64,000 nt of DNA from Exiguobacterium sp018617385. Its GTDB lineage: Bacteria > Bacillota > Bacilli > Exiguobacteriales > Exiguobacteriaceae. A program made the translations under genes and the position numbers. Below the pieces are notes generated by a model, which searched no databases, was not told where the DNA came from, and saw only the letters and a list, made by a program, of their open reading frames with translations. Positions 53,820-62,145 of the stretch are shown here, in pieces; the stretch's first letter is position 1; every line of letters starts with the position of its first letter. The stretch spans positions 89,170 to 153,169 of the forward strand of contig NZ_JACSKA010000005.1 of NCBI RefSeq assembly GCF_018617385.1, written 5' to 3'.

Positions 53820-54682
53820 CATTTTGCATCCTGCAGCGCTTGGATGACTTGATTGATGACGGGGTCATGCTTCGACTCGGTCCGATGGGCGAGATAAATG
53901 ACGTTCGTCGCAAAACGCTCCGGCGCCACGACTTGAACCGTTCCTCGCTCGAGTGCATGCCGAATCAAATAGTTCGGTAAGATGCTAATGCCACACTTCG
54001 ATTCGATTGCCGCAAGGATGGCGTCGACGTTCGGTAGGATCATCTCTGGACGGATGTCTGGGCGTTCCCCGAACTGCGTTTGGTAGTAACGACGGATGAT
54101 GGGAAGCTCCAATCCGTAACTGATCCACGGCTGACGGTCCATCCAGTCTTTTAACTCGTCGGTTGGAACTTCCCAATCGTTCGGTGCCACTAACAAAAAC
54201 GATTCGTCGGCAATCGGGACATATTGAATCCCCGGCTCCTCCATCCGCTTCGTCGCAATGACAAAGTCGAGCTCCCCGTCTGCTAACCGTTTGATCAAAT
54301 CTGCTGTCATCCCGAAATCTGCGATGTACTGTGCAGCATCAAGCGGCAAAGCGGGTATAATCTCATGTGTGACGAACTCGGTCGGTCCACCGAACTTGAG
54401 GACAGGACGCGGTTGCTCCCCTGAAACGTATTTCATCTCAAGTGATAATTCCTCGAGACGGTCGATCAAGCCGACCACTTGCGTGTATAGTTCCTTCCCC
54501 GCATCCGTCGGAATCATCTGACGTGGCGCTCTAGTGAAGAGGGACGTCTCGAGTTCCGCTTCGAGTGCGGCGATATGCTGGCTGACAGCCGGTTGGGTCA
54601 AAAAGCGGACACGCGCTGCTGCCGACACGGAACGTTGCTGGTACACGTGGATAAAACTGCGATACCATTCAAAATCAATCAT
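53819..54682 (-). CDS. LysR-family transcriptional regulator
   Basis: 287 residues. N-terminal helix-turn-helix (FIHVYQQRSVSAAARVRFLT, QPAVSQHIAALE) followed by a periplasmic-binding-like effector domain. It is divergent from the quinone-oxidoreductase-type gene across ~110 bp, the common arrangement in which a LysR protein controls its neighbour. Effector unknown. Confidence 0.92.
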   Translation of the reverse strand: MIDFEWYRSFIHVYQQRSVSAAARVRFLTQPAVSQHIAALEAELETSLFTRAPRQMIPTDAGKELYTQVVGLIDRLEELSLEMKYVSGEQPRPVLKFGGPTEFVTHEIIPALPLDAAQYIADFGMTADLIKRLADGELDFVIATKRMEEPGIQYVPIADESFLLVAPNDWEVPTDELKDWMDRQPWISYGLELPIIRRYYQTQFGERPDIRPEMILPNVDAILAAIESKCGISILPNYLIRHALERGTVQVVAPERFATNVIYLAHRTESKHDPVINQVIQALQDAK

Positions 54683-54795
54683 CTGTGTAAACTCCTTTTG
54701 TATTCGTTATCTTCAGTATAAAAGGCAGTAAATCATAAGACAAATAACGTTTAAAGGATATATTGATAAATAAATTTATAAGGAGTGGATAATTG

Positions 54796-55779
54796 ATGAA
54801 AGCTTTATTACTACACGAACCGAACACATGGCAGACGATGCGAATCGAGGAGGTTGATACACCGACGCTTCGTTCCGGCGAGGTATTGATTGAAGGAGAA
54901 TATGCAGGGCTCAACCCCGTCGACTATAAAACGGCGACCAACGGCAAACCCGAATGGTCATACCCTCACGTCCTCGGGCTCGATGTCGCGGGTACGATTG
55001 CCGCTGTCGCGGATGACGTGACGAATGTACAAGTCGGTGACCGCGTCCTCTACCACAGCAACTGGAATGAATGGGGTGGTTTCGCCGAGTTCACTCGTGC
55101 CAAGGCGCACATGGTCGTCCCGATTCCAAAATCCATCTCGTTCGCTGATGCGGTCGCTTTACCGACAGCTGGATTCACGGCGTACCAAGCCATTTTTGAA
55201 AAACTTCCGATGAATGCGATCGACACGATCCTCATTCACGCGGGTGCCGGTGGTGTCGGTGGCTTTGCCATTCAGCTGGCGAAGTATCTCGGAAAACGTG
55301 TCATCACGACCGCTTCAGCGCGCAACCATGACTGGGTCAAACAGCTTGGAGCTGACGAGGCGATTGACTATAATACGGAAGACTGGCAACAACGAGTGAT
55401 GGAACTGACGAGTGGTCACAGTGTCAATGCCGTCATCGATCCCGTCGGTCGTGAGACGGCGACCGCTTCCCTCGAAGTCATCGCCTATAACGGACATATC
55501 GCCCATATCGCTGGAGCCCCTGACATGAGTGTCATCAAACCGTTCACACGTGTCATCTCCTACCATGAGGTCGCCCTCAATGCGATTCATCATCAACAGG
55601 ACCGCGTGAGCGAGGCGAACATCGTCCGCATCGGCACGCACATGCTCGAACTGCTTGCAGCGGGCGAGATTCAACCGATGATTCAAGAGACGATTCCGTT
55701 CGCGGACATCCCGAAGAAGTTGGTCGAACTCTCAGACCGACACGTCGTCGGGAAGATTGTTGCCAACCTAAAAGCATAA
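54796..55779 (+). CDS. Zinc-independent MDR-type alcohol dehydrogenase / quinone oxidoreductase
   Basis: 327 residues from ATG 54796 with AAGGAG. GroES-like N-terminal domain (GEVLIEGEYAGLNPVDYK), then NAD(P) domain with ILIHAGAGGVGGFAIQLAK near 147. The catalytic zinc cysteine is absent, so it belongs to the quinone-oxidoreductase/enoyl-reductase type (YogA/QOR-like). It probably reduces reactive carbonyls or quinones under control of the divergent LysR protein. Confidence 0.9.
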   Translation: MKALLLHEPNTWQTMRIEEVDTPTLRSGEVLIEGEYAGLNPVDYKTATNGKPEWSYPHVLGLDVAGTIAAVADDVTNVQVGDRVLYHSNWNEWGGFAEFTRAKAHMVVPIPKSISFADAVALPTAGFTAYQAIFEKLPMNAIDTILIHAGAGGVGGFAIQLAKYLGKRVITTASARNHDWVKQLGADEAIDYNTEDWQQRVMELTSGHSVNAVIDPVGRETATASLEVIAYNGHIAHIAGAPDMSVIKPFTRVISYHEVALNAIHHQQDRVSEANIVRIGTHMLELLAAGEIQPMIQETIPFADIPKKLVELSDRHVVGKIVANLKA

Positions 55780-55804
55780 TCACAAAAGTCATGCCAATTA
55801 TAGA

Positions 55805-55833
55805 TTGACATTGATAATCATTTTCAATTAGTC
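55805..55833 (+). promoter_or_regulatory. Fur box in the flavodoxin promoter
   Basis: TTGACA (55805-55810) is followed by TTGATAATCATTTTCAA (55811-55827), close to the Fur consensus, and then a weak -10-like hexamer (TTAGTC, 55828-55833). This is the same layout as the promoter at 41012-41040: -35, Fur box filling a 17-base spacer, then -10. Iron control inferred. Confidence 0.75.
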
Positions 55834-55852
55834 TGTTGTTGAGGTGATGACA

Positions 55853-56326
55853 ATGAAACTATTGATTGGGTACGTGAGCATGTCTGGCAATACGGAAGAC
55901 ATCGCGAATCTGATTCGACATACATGGCAGGACGCAGGACACGATGTATCGATATCTGACGATTTGGAATCCTTACGCATCGAGCAATTCGCCGAATATG
56001 ATGGAGTCATACTCGGTACGTATACGTGGGGAGACGGAGATGTTCCGTATGAGGCCGAGGATTTCGTAGATGATTTGGAAGAATCGTCGTTAAACGGTTT
56101 GCCGTGTGCCGCCTTCGGTTCAGGGGACACGGATTATCCAAAATATTGTGCAGCCGTCGATACCGTCGAGCAAGCCTTTCAAACTGCCGGTGCGAACATT
56201 CTTGTCCCTGCGCTCAAGATTGAATTCGACCCGGATACAGACGAAAAAAAGGAAGCATGTCTCGCGTTCGCCCATACATTCCTTCAGCAACTTGAAGCAC
56301 TCAAAAAGGTCCAGCCTCGTGGCTGA
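55853..56326 (+). CDS. Flavodoxin, probably iron-regulated
   Basis: 157 residues from ATG 55853 (AGGTGA five bases before). FMN phosphate loop SMSGNTEDIA near 9-18, 50s and 90s loops in GTYTWGDGDVP and GSGDTDYPKYC, a typical long flavodoxin fold. Flavodoxin replaces ferredoxin when iron is scarce, which fits the Fur box in its promoter and the siderophore uptake locus 15 kb away. Confidence 0.93.
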   Translation: MKLLIGYVSMSGNTEDIANLIRHTWQDAGHDVSISDDLESLRIEQFAEYDGVILGTYTWGDGDVPYEAEDFVDDLEESSLNGLPCAAFGSGDTDYPKYCAAVDTVEQAFQTAGANILVPALKIEFDPDTDEKKEACLAFAHTFLQQLEALKKVQPRG

Positions 56327-56334
56327 ACCTTTTT
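56303..56334. terminator. Terminator after flavodoxin
   Basis: AAAAAGGTCCAGCC pairs with GGCTGAACCTTTTT around TCGT; A/T tracts on both sides make it bidirectional. Confidence 0.9.
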
Positions 56335-56335
56335 G

Positions 56336-56902
56336 TTAGAAATAACGCAGTGGTTGGAATCCGATTGTATGGAAGTCGAGCTTCGTCCCGTCTTCAGCGA
56401 TAAAGAAGACAGCCTCGTTCGTGTCGACGTCACGTGTGAACACCTTATAGAACGTCATCGGCTTTTCGCCATTCGTCACATAGCGTGCTTCATGCGTCGA
56501 GATGACTTGTGCGAACAGTTGCTGTTCGTCGAGCTCCTCGATCAAATCATCAAACTTCGCCGCTTCTTCTTCCGTTGCCTCGCGACCCCGTTCGATTTCA
56601 TAATAAGCATCGCTCGCTTTTGGCTGTACCCCGAGATTGCGATCGACGACGATCACACGCTCCGGCTCTTGGTCGACGACACTTGTGTAGCCATATAGTG
56701 ACTCGATGAGCGTATTCTCTCCGGTCACGCGACCGATACCTTCTAATGCCTCTTCTCCAGTGAGTGACTTCACTCGTGTCTCTTCTGGAACAATCTCCTC
56801 TTGATAGGCGATATTGTAAGCGCGGATAATCTCACGTACTTGTAAGAACGTCGCAACGACGAGTAGTACGATGAGCCCTCCGATGATGATGCGTTTCGTC
56901 AT
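56336..56902 (-). CDS. Membrane-anchored protein of unknown function
   Basis: 188 residues. One N-terminal membrane helix (IIIGGLIVLLVVATFLQV) then an acidic, soluble extracytoplasmic part (NIAYQEEIVPEETRVKSLTG, IERGREATEEEAAKFDDLIE). No lipobox. It is located just downstream of tsaD on the same strand with a 14-base gap and could be in the same transcript. Function unknown. Confidence 0.65.
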   Translation of the reverse strand: MTKRIIIGGLIVLLVVATFLQVREIIRAYNIAYQEEIVPEETRVKSLTGEEALEGIGRVTGENTLIESLYGYTSVVDQEPERVIVVDRNLGVQPKASDAYYEIERGREATEEEAAKFDDLIEELDEQQLFAQVISTHEARYVTNGEKPMTFYKVFTRDVDTNEAVFFIAEDGTKLDFHTIGFQPLRYF

Positions 56903-56916
56903 GTCTCTATTTCCCC

Positions 56917-57939
56917 CTAGACTGTCATGCTCTCTTCTAAGGATAACCCAGGAACCGCGTTCATCGCTAGTGTATCGCGCTTTCCGCGCACATACGCGTG
57001 ATGTGCTGCCACCCCAATCATGCCCGCGTTGTCCCCACAGAGGTCAAGCGGTGGAATGACGAGTTGAATCCCTTCAGCTGTAGCCGCTTTTTGAAGCGCT
57101 GCGCGGAGGCCACGGTTCGCCGCGACACCACCCGCGACAAGCAATTGCTTCGCCCCTTTTTCCTTCACGGCACGGATCGCTTTCTCGACGAGCACTTCGA
57201 CGACACTCGCCTGGAAGCTCGCCGCCAAGTTTTCAGGGATGACCGTCTCTCCCCGTTGCTCCGCATTGTGTACGGCGTTGATGACCGATGACTTCAAACC
57301 ACTGAAACTGAAGTCGAAACTACCCGGTTCGAGACGAACGCGTGGGAAGTTGTACGTGTCTTCCCCGACCGCTGCCAAGCGGTCAATCGCAGGACCTCCC
57401 GGATATGGGAGACTGAGTGTGCGCGCGACCTTATCGTATGCCTCACCTGCCGCGTCGTCACGTGTCTCTCCGATGACTTCGAAGACACCGTGTTCTGGCA
57501 TATAGACGAGTTCTGTATGTCCCCCTGAAACGACGAGACAGACGAGCGGGAACTGCATCTCTTCAACGAGTTCGTTCGCGTAAATATGTCCGGCGATATG
57601 GTGGACACCGATGAGCGGTTTTTGATGGGCGAATGCCAACGCCTTGGCCGCACTGATTCCGACGAGAAGGGCACCGACAAGACCCGGTCCTTGTGTGACC
57701 GCGACCGCATCGACGTCTTCCATCGTCACGCCGGCCTCACTCAATGCATCGTCAATCACGTACGTGATGCGCTCCACATGATGACGAGACGCCACTTCAG
57801 GGACGACGCCACCAAATCGTTTATGACTCTCGATTTGAGAAGAGACGACGTTCGACAATAACGTCTTTCCGTCTTTGACGAGCGCAACAGACGTCTCGTC
57901 ACAGCTCGACTCAATCGAGAGAATCAGTGATGTGTTCAT
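56917..57939 (-). CDS. tsaD: tRNA N6-adenosine threonylcarbamoyltransferase TsaD
   Basis: 340 residues. ILSIESSCDETSVALV at the start, metal-binding HHIAGHIYANEL near 111-122, GGHTELVYM, SFSGLKSSV, VAGGVAANRGLR and DLCGDNAGMI. TsaD, with TsaB and TsaE, attaches threonylcarbamoyl to A37 of ANN-decoding tRNAs. Overlaps rimI by four bases. Last core gene of the t6A operon. Confidence 0.97.
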   Translation of the reverse strand: MNTSLILSIESSCDETSVALVKDGKTLLSNVVSSQIESHKRFGGVVPEVASRHHVERITYVIDDALSEAGVTMEDVDAVAVTQGPGLVGALLVGISAAKALAFAHQKPLIGVHHIAGHIYANELVEEMQFPLVCLVVSGGHTELVYMPEHGVFEVIGETRDDAAGEAYDKVARTLSLPYPGGPAIDRLAAVGEDTYNFPRVRLEPGSFDFSFSGLKSSVINAVHNAEQRGETVIPENLAASFQASVVEVLVEKAIRAVKEKGAKQLLVAGGVAANRGLRAALQKAATAEGIQLVIPPLDLCGDNAGMIGVAAHHAYVRGKRDTLAMNAVPGLSLEESMTV

Positions 57940-58397
57940 TCTGACTCACTTCCTAACTTCGCCCAATAAATATAGGCGTCTTCATTATTATCCTGATAGT
58001 AGCGTCTTCTCCGACCGGCTTGCATAAAACCGAACTGTTCATATAGTTTTTGCGCGCCGACGTTCGACACGCGGACTTCTAACGTCAATCCGACGAGTCC
58101 TTTTGACTTGGCGAACGCGACAAGTTCCGCTAACAATTGATTGCCGATGCCCTGTCCACGAAGCTCAGGTAAGACGGCAATGTTTGTGATATGTCCTTCA
58201 TCGACGATTGTCCAAACGCCGACAAACCCGACGACCCGTTTGTCATGGACCGCGACAAAATAAACGGCCTGTTCATTTCGAAGCATCTCATTCATGAACG
58301 CCTCTTTTGTCCACGGAATGGCGAATGACGCTTCTTCGACTTTCGTCACTTCCTCGACATCAAGCCACGTCATCCGACGAATTTTCACGTCAGCCAT
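57936..58397 (-). CDS. rimI: Ribosomal-protein S18-alanine N-acetyltransferase-type GNAT (RimI)
   Basis: 153 residues with GNAT motif A: ITNIAVLPELRGQGIGNQLL, and motif B LTLEVRVSNVGAQKLYEQFG. The position between tsaB and tsaD matches rimI in bacilli. Acetylates N-termini, classically of ribosomal protein S18. Confidence 0.92.
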   Translation of the reverse strand: MADVKIRRMTWLDVEEVTKVEEASFAIPWTKEAFMNEMLRNEQAVYFVAVHDKRVVGFVGVWTIVDEGHITNIAVLPELRGQGIGNQLLAELVAFAKSKGLVGLTLEVRVSNVGAQKLYEQFGFMQAGRRRRYYQDNNEDAYIYWAKLGSESE

Positions 58398-59046
58398 TGT
58401 TTTGTCCCTCTAACCATTTCGCTTCCGCCTCGGCGAGTCGCAAATACTCCGGTTCAAACGCATGGACATCGCTCGTCTCATCGCTGAAGACGACCAAATC
58501 ACTCGCACGCCCGTATCGATGGGCAGCCGGTGCCTCGATATAGTCATATTCACTTAACACGTCACGGAACGGTTCCACGTCTCCAACAACGAGGAAGCGC
58601 CCTTGACTATTCAGTCGCAACCAATCCGCGACCGAGGCGTGCTGATCATGCGTTAGTGCTTTGTTGTGCTGATAATATCCGATATACGCGTTGCCACGGC
58701 GCGCGTCAATCAATGAAACGACCGGCAAATCGGTATTCGGAGCCGCTGCCATAAGCTGCAGGGCAGATACACCGATGAGTGGAAGATTGAGCGTATAGGC
58801 GAGTGTCTTCGCCGTCGTCACTCCAATCCGAATTCCCGTGTACGACCCAGGTCCGGTCGTGACAACGATGCGTTCGAGCATGTTCGGTGTCCATTTGACC
58901 GCTGCCATGAGCTGTTCAATCATCGGCATGAGTGTGACCGCATGGTTTTTTGAGACCATGACCGTCGCTTCGGCTTGAATCTCTCCAGCCTCACTTAACG
59001 CGACTGACAAACGTGTCGTCGCCGTATCAATCATCAATTGCTTCAT
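58390..59046 (-). CDS. tsaB: t6A synthesis protein TsaB
   Basis: 218 residues: LMIDTATTRLSVALSE, LERIVVTTGPGSYTGIRIGV and TTAKTLAYTLNLPLIGVSAL, all diagnostic of TsaB, an inactive TsaD paralogue that activates TsaD. Overlaps both neighbours. Confidence 0.95.
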   Translation of the reverse strand: MKQLMIDTATTRLSVALSEAGEIQAEATVMVSKNHAVTLMPMIEQLMAAVKWTPNMLERIVVTTGPGSYTGIRIGVTTAKTLAYTLNLPLIGVSALQLMAAAPNTDLPVVSLIDARRGNAYIGYYQHNKALTHDQHASVADWLRLNSQGRFLVVGDVEPFRDVLSEYDYIEAPAAHRYGRASDLVVFSDETSDVHAFEPEYLRLAEAEAKWLEGQNNG

Positions 59047-59492
59047 GCGAGCACCTCCTTGGCGATTTGAACGTAACGCTCACCCGTCGGAGCAAGTGTC
59101 AATTTCCGTTCTTCGTCGCCGACCCGTTCAATCGTGATGGCCAAGCGTTCTTCCGGGAGGGAGGACTCGATCAAGTTCGACCACTCGACGATGGCGACAC
59201 CATCACCGTTGATATATTCCTCAAGCCCGATGTCATCCCCCGTATCCTCGAGACGATAGACATCCATATGATAGAGCGGCAATCGCCCTTTGTATTGTTT
59301 CATAATGGTGAAGGTCGGACTGTTGACGTTCCGCGTGACTCCGAGTCCTTTTGCGAACCCTTGTGTGAACGTCGTCTTGCCGGCACCGAGGTCACCGTTT
59401 AACGTGATGACCGTTCCTGCTTCGACGAGTGTGGCCAAACGTTCTGCCACCGCCTGCGTCTCCGCCGCAGAATGCGTAATCAATGTATACAT
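59043..59492 (-). CDS. tsaE: t6A synthesis ATPase TsaE
   Basis: 149 residues. Walker A GDLGAGKTTFTQGFAKGLG near 34-52, SPTFTIMKQY, HMDVYRLED and GVAIVEWSNL. TsaE binds the TsaB-TsaD complex and resets it by ATP hydrolysis. First gene of the operon tsaE-tsaB-rimI-tsaD, all with short overlaps. Confidence 0.95.
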   Translation of the reverse strand: MYTLITHSAAETQAVAERLATLVEAGTVITLNGDLGAGKTTFTQGFAKGLGVTRNVNSPTFTIMKQYKGRLPLYHMDVYRLEDTGDDIGLEEYINGDGVAIVEWSNLIESSLPEERLAITIERVGDEERKLTLAPTGERYVQIAKEVLA

Positions 59493-59549
59493 GAATGGTT
59501 CTCCTTTTATCGCTTCTCATACGTACTCATTGTACACTTCATTTTAAGC

Positions 59550-59578
59550 AAAAAAAAACACGAAACGCTATCGTTTCG
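59550..59578 (-). terminator. Terminator of the tRNA-fMet pair
   Basis: On the minus strand CGAAACG and CGTTTCG pair around ATAG, followed by a long T-run. It separates the tRNA genes from tsaE. Confidence 0.85.
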
Positions 59579-59595
59579 CTATCTCATTTAAAAAT

Positions 59596-59672
<77 letters not shown>

Positions 59673-59697
59673 ACGACATATGAAATTAAATAAAAAT

Positions 59698-59774
<77 letters not shown>

Positions 59775-59913
59775 ATGGTTTGAATTGTTTCGACATCCTC
59801 TATAATAAGCGAGACAGTTATAAAAAGCAACCATTTTCTTAATGTTTTTTCAAAAATGGAATCGGGAACAGATATAACAGCATAGACTATTAGAGAAAAG
59901 GGGCGCGACCGCC

Positions 59914-60696
59914 ATGTCCAAATGGGGAAATCGATTCAAGAAATGGTTCTTTTCGGAGATCGAAGCCGAGATCACGTTTGACCCGGCAGCACTCATTCCG
60001 AAGCAGACCGTGACGGGTACGTTGCACGTCTCCAACCCGACAACGAATGTCGTTCGATTACAGGAACTCACCCTGACCTTCTTGACGACGTTCAAAGACA
60101 TCACCATGGAAGGAAACGAGTTCAATCGAGAAGCTGATATTCAAGAAGTCCCGATTCCACTATCACTTGTACTAGAACCCGGAGCGAAAGAGGACGTTCC
60201 GTTTTCATTCGAGTTGACGATGTACGCCCCCTCTTCTGCCGGCGCCCCGTATAGTATAGAAGCTACATTGTGGGACAAGGACATCAAACGAGTTTGGTTT
60301 GATGTCCTCGAACACATTGAAATCGAACCGATGCCTGAACTGAAGCGATTACTCGATGCGACCGCTCATGCCGGGCTTGAGCCAATGTTCGTCCGAAACG
60401 TGATCGATCCGCTCGGAGAAGAACGTCCGTATCCATTCGTTGAAAAGTATGGATTCAAGCCGGTCGGAGAATGGGCCGATGAGTTCGAGGTCGTCAAATC
60501 GTTTTGGCGCTTGCATGAAGACGGGATCGACCTCTACTACTGGCTCGATAACATCGAGAAACAGCGAACGCTCGAATCGATGGCGACAGACGTCGAATTG
60601 CGTCATCGTTCTCTCACGTGGGAACAGCTAGAGCGCGAACAAGAACAGCTCGGTCTCGGTATTCAAGATACGTTACGCAGTCACCGCTCCTCGTGA
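59914..60696 (+). CDS. Spo0M-family (sporulation-control, arrestin-like) protein
   Basis: 260 residues. Arrestin-like beta sandwich at residues ~10-135 (GTLHVSNPTTNVVRLQELTL, VPIPLSLVLEPGAKEDVPFS), then a helical C-terminal part with FVEKYGFKPV. Matches SpoOM-type proteins of bacilli; in B. subtilis Spo0M affects sporulation and cell division, but the family also occurs in non-spore-formers. The ribosome site GGGGCG is weak. A decayed partial copy lies at 61102-61220. Confidence 0.85.
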   Translation: MSKWGNRFKKWFFSEIEAEITFDPAALIPKQTVTGTLHVSNPTTNVVRLQELTLTFLTTFKDITMEGNEFNREADIQEVPIPLSLVLEPGAKEDVPFSFELTMYAPSSAGAPYSIEATLWDKDIKRVWFDVLEHIEIEPMPELKRLLDATAHAGLEPMFVRNVIDPLGEERPYPFVEKYGFKPVGEWADEFEVVKSFWRLHEDGIDLYYWLDNIEKQRTLESMATDVELRHRSLTWEQLEREQEQLGLGIQDTLRSHRSS

Positions 60697-60703
60697 GCGG
60701 TGA
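60681..60703 (+). terminator. Hairpin at the end of the Spo0M gene
   Basis: TCACCGCTC (60681-60689) pairs with GAGCGGTGA (60695-60703), overlapping the last codons and stop. The same hairpin is repeated at 61200-61220. Confidence 0.7.
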
Positions 60704-60742
60704 GTACTTTTCAAGATGATATGTAGCATTCCTTAATGAATC

Positions 60743-60791
60743 AAAAAGCTTCGAATAAGATTTTTTTCCATTCTCTTATTCGGAGCTTTTT
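60743..60791. terminator. Second terminator, between Spo0M and convergent gene
   Basis: AAAAAGCTTCGAATAAGA pairs with TCTTATTCGGAGCTTTTT around a T-rich loop; bidirectional. Confidence 0.85.
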
Positions 60792-60800
60792 ACTATGTTT

Positions 60801-60998
60801 TTAGCTAGTTTTTTCTTTTCTAGTCATAATATAGTGATGCAAAATCGAAGCAATCACACCTATGATTGATCCTATAACAATCGATACTAGTGAAATCGAA
60901 AAAATTTCTTGAAAGGTAACGGGCAGTAATAGTTGCGTTGCCATCAATAAAAAGACGAGGGTTACGCCCGCTATAATCCACAGTAACGGTTTTTCCAA
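60801..60998 (-). CDS. Small two-helix membrane protein
   Basis: 65 residues from TTG 60998 with GGGAG nine bases upstream. Two hydrophobic helices (about 4-26 and 32-54), then a basic end MTRKEKTS. It sits between the Spo0M gene and its decayed copy. Size and layout are similar to the 63-residue protein at 61891-62082. Function unknown. Confidence 0.5.
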   Translation of the reverse strand: MEKPLLWIIAGVTLVFLLMATQLLLPVTFQEIFSISLVSIVIGSIIGVIASILHHYIMTRKEKTS

Positions 60999-61101
60999 AG
61001 TAAGGTACTCCCTTCTTTAATAATTTTACCGTGCTCATTTCTTCTAATCTGAAGTGTAAAGTACTTATCTTGGAATCGATAACTCGGAGAGAATCGCCTG
61101 A

Positions 61102-61220
61102 ATCCATTCGTTGAAGAGTTTTGATTCAAATCGATTGAAAAATATGCCGACGAGTTCGAGAGCGTCAAATCACTTTGGCGTTGAAGATACGCTGCGCAGT
61201 CACCGCTCCTCGTGAGCGGT
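61102..61220 (+). pseudogene. Degraded partial duplicate of the Spo0M gene 3' end
   Basis: 61102-61180 aligns with the intact gene at about 60432-60513 (shared ATCCATTCGTTGAA, GAGTTCGAG, GTCAAATC, TTTGGCG) and then jumps to match 60664-60702 (AAGATACG, GCAGTCACCGCTCC), so ~145 bp are missing. Substitutions and small gaps break the frame. It retains the 3' hairpin, which the opposite-strand kinase gene now uses as its end. Confidence 0.8.
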
Positions 61221-61841
61221 TTTTTCAATTTGAATTCCATCCTTACTCGTATTGACGATAGTTTGAAAGTGGTGGCGATACGGATGCATGAACAATTCAT
61301 ATTGCAGACGTCGCTCTACATGTGAAGCGTGTAAGTAGTCCAGCTCCATACCCCGTTCCTGAATATCACGATGCGAACGTCGCTTGAACTCAGTCTCCCC
61401 GTCTGTGTAGAGATAAATCGATTGATCAAAAGATGAAAGATCCAGGAATGCGACACTCATCCCTTCAATAATCGTGATCGGCTTCTCCGGATCAATCCAT
61501 GTCCGCTCTAGATAGGGGACATCAATCGTATAAAACCCAATCCCTTCCCGAATCATACGGACATCTCGCTCGAGTGAGAGCAGATGATGTGCGGCCGGAT
61601 GACACGCCGTCATCTTATACTGATGGGTCGTTCCATCGTGTTGATACGTGAGGATCGTTTGTTTCCGCAACTGTGAATCTGTAATATACGGGTCTGTGTG
61701 AAGCAGGTTTATATCACCGAGTCGTTCCCGTAATTTTTCTGCCAACGTCGATTTTCCGGCTGCCCCGTGTCCGGAGATAGCAATCAGCGTTCGTTGATCC
61801 GGTCTCACGCTTTGTACGATACCCTCTATCAGTTGTTCCAT
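61200..61841 (-). CDS. Uridine-kinase-like P-loop protein
   Basis: 213 residues. Walker A ISGHGAAGKSTLAEKL near 21-36; then LLHTDPYITDS, and a lid-like RRSHRDIQERG. This pattern resembles uridine/panthothenate-kinase-type proteins of the nucleoside kinase group; substrate unknown. Its last seven codons (KTAHEER) lie in the hairpin inherited from the duplicated Spo0M end, so the C-terminus appears newly acquired. Confidence 0.8.
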   Translation of the reverse strand: MEQLIEGIVQSVRPDQRTLIAISGHGAAGKSTLAEKLRERLGDINLLHTDPYITDSQLRKQTILTYQHDGTTHQYKMTACHPAAHHLLSLERDVRMIREGIGFYTIDVPYLERTWIDPEKPITIIEGMSVAFLDLSSFDQSIYLYTDGETEFKRRSHRDIQERGMELDYLHASHVERRLQYELFMHPYRHHFQTIVNTSKDGIQIEKTAHEER

Positions 61842-61890
61842 GATTCTCCCCCTTTTGGTAATTTTGTTGTTTCAGAAAAACAAATACACG

Positions 61891-62082
61891 TCATTCATCC
61901 TCTATCCGTTTTCGAAGCCTGATTGCTGAAACAGTAAACATCACAAAGGCAATCAACGAAGTCGAACTAACAATGATCAGAGTGGTCGATATGGGAGAAC
62001 GAAAGAAAAATGGAATCGATAAAATCAATAGCGCCCCGGTGACTGCCACCCCTCTAATAAGAAACACCATCGTTTTACTCAT
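61891..62082 (-). CDS. Small two-helix membrane protein
   Basis: 63 residues with AAGGAG nine bases before the ATG. Hydrophobic helices at about 4-25 and 33-53, with a basic end IRLRKRIEDE. Stands alone. No family recognised. Confidence 0.6.
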   Translation of the reverse strand: MSKTMVFLIRGVAVTGALLILSIPFFFRSPISTTLIIVSSTSLIAFVMFTVSAIRLRKRIEDE

Positions 62083-62145
62083 TTTCTCTTCACTCTCCTT
62101 GAACTAAGCAAAAGAACCCTTACTATAAATATAATGACAGACAGC

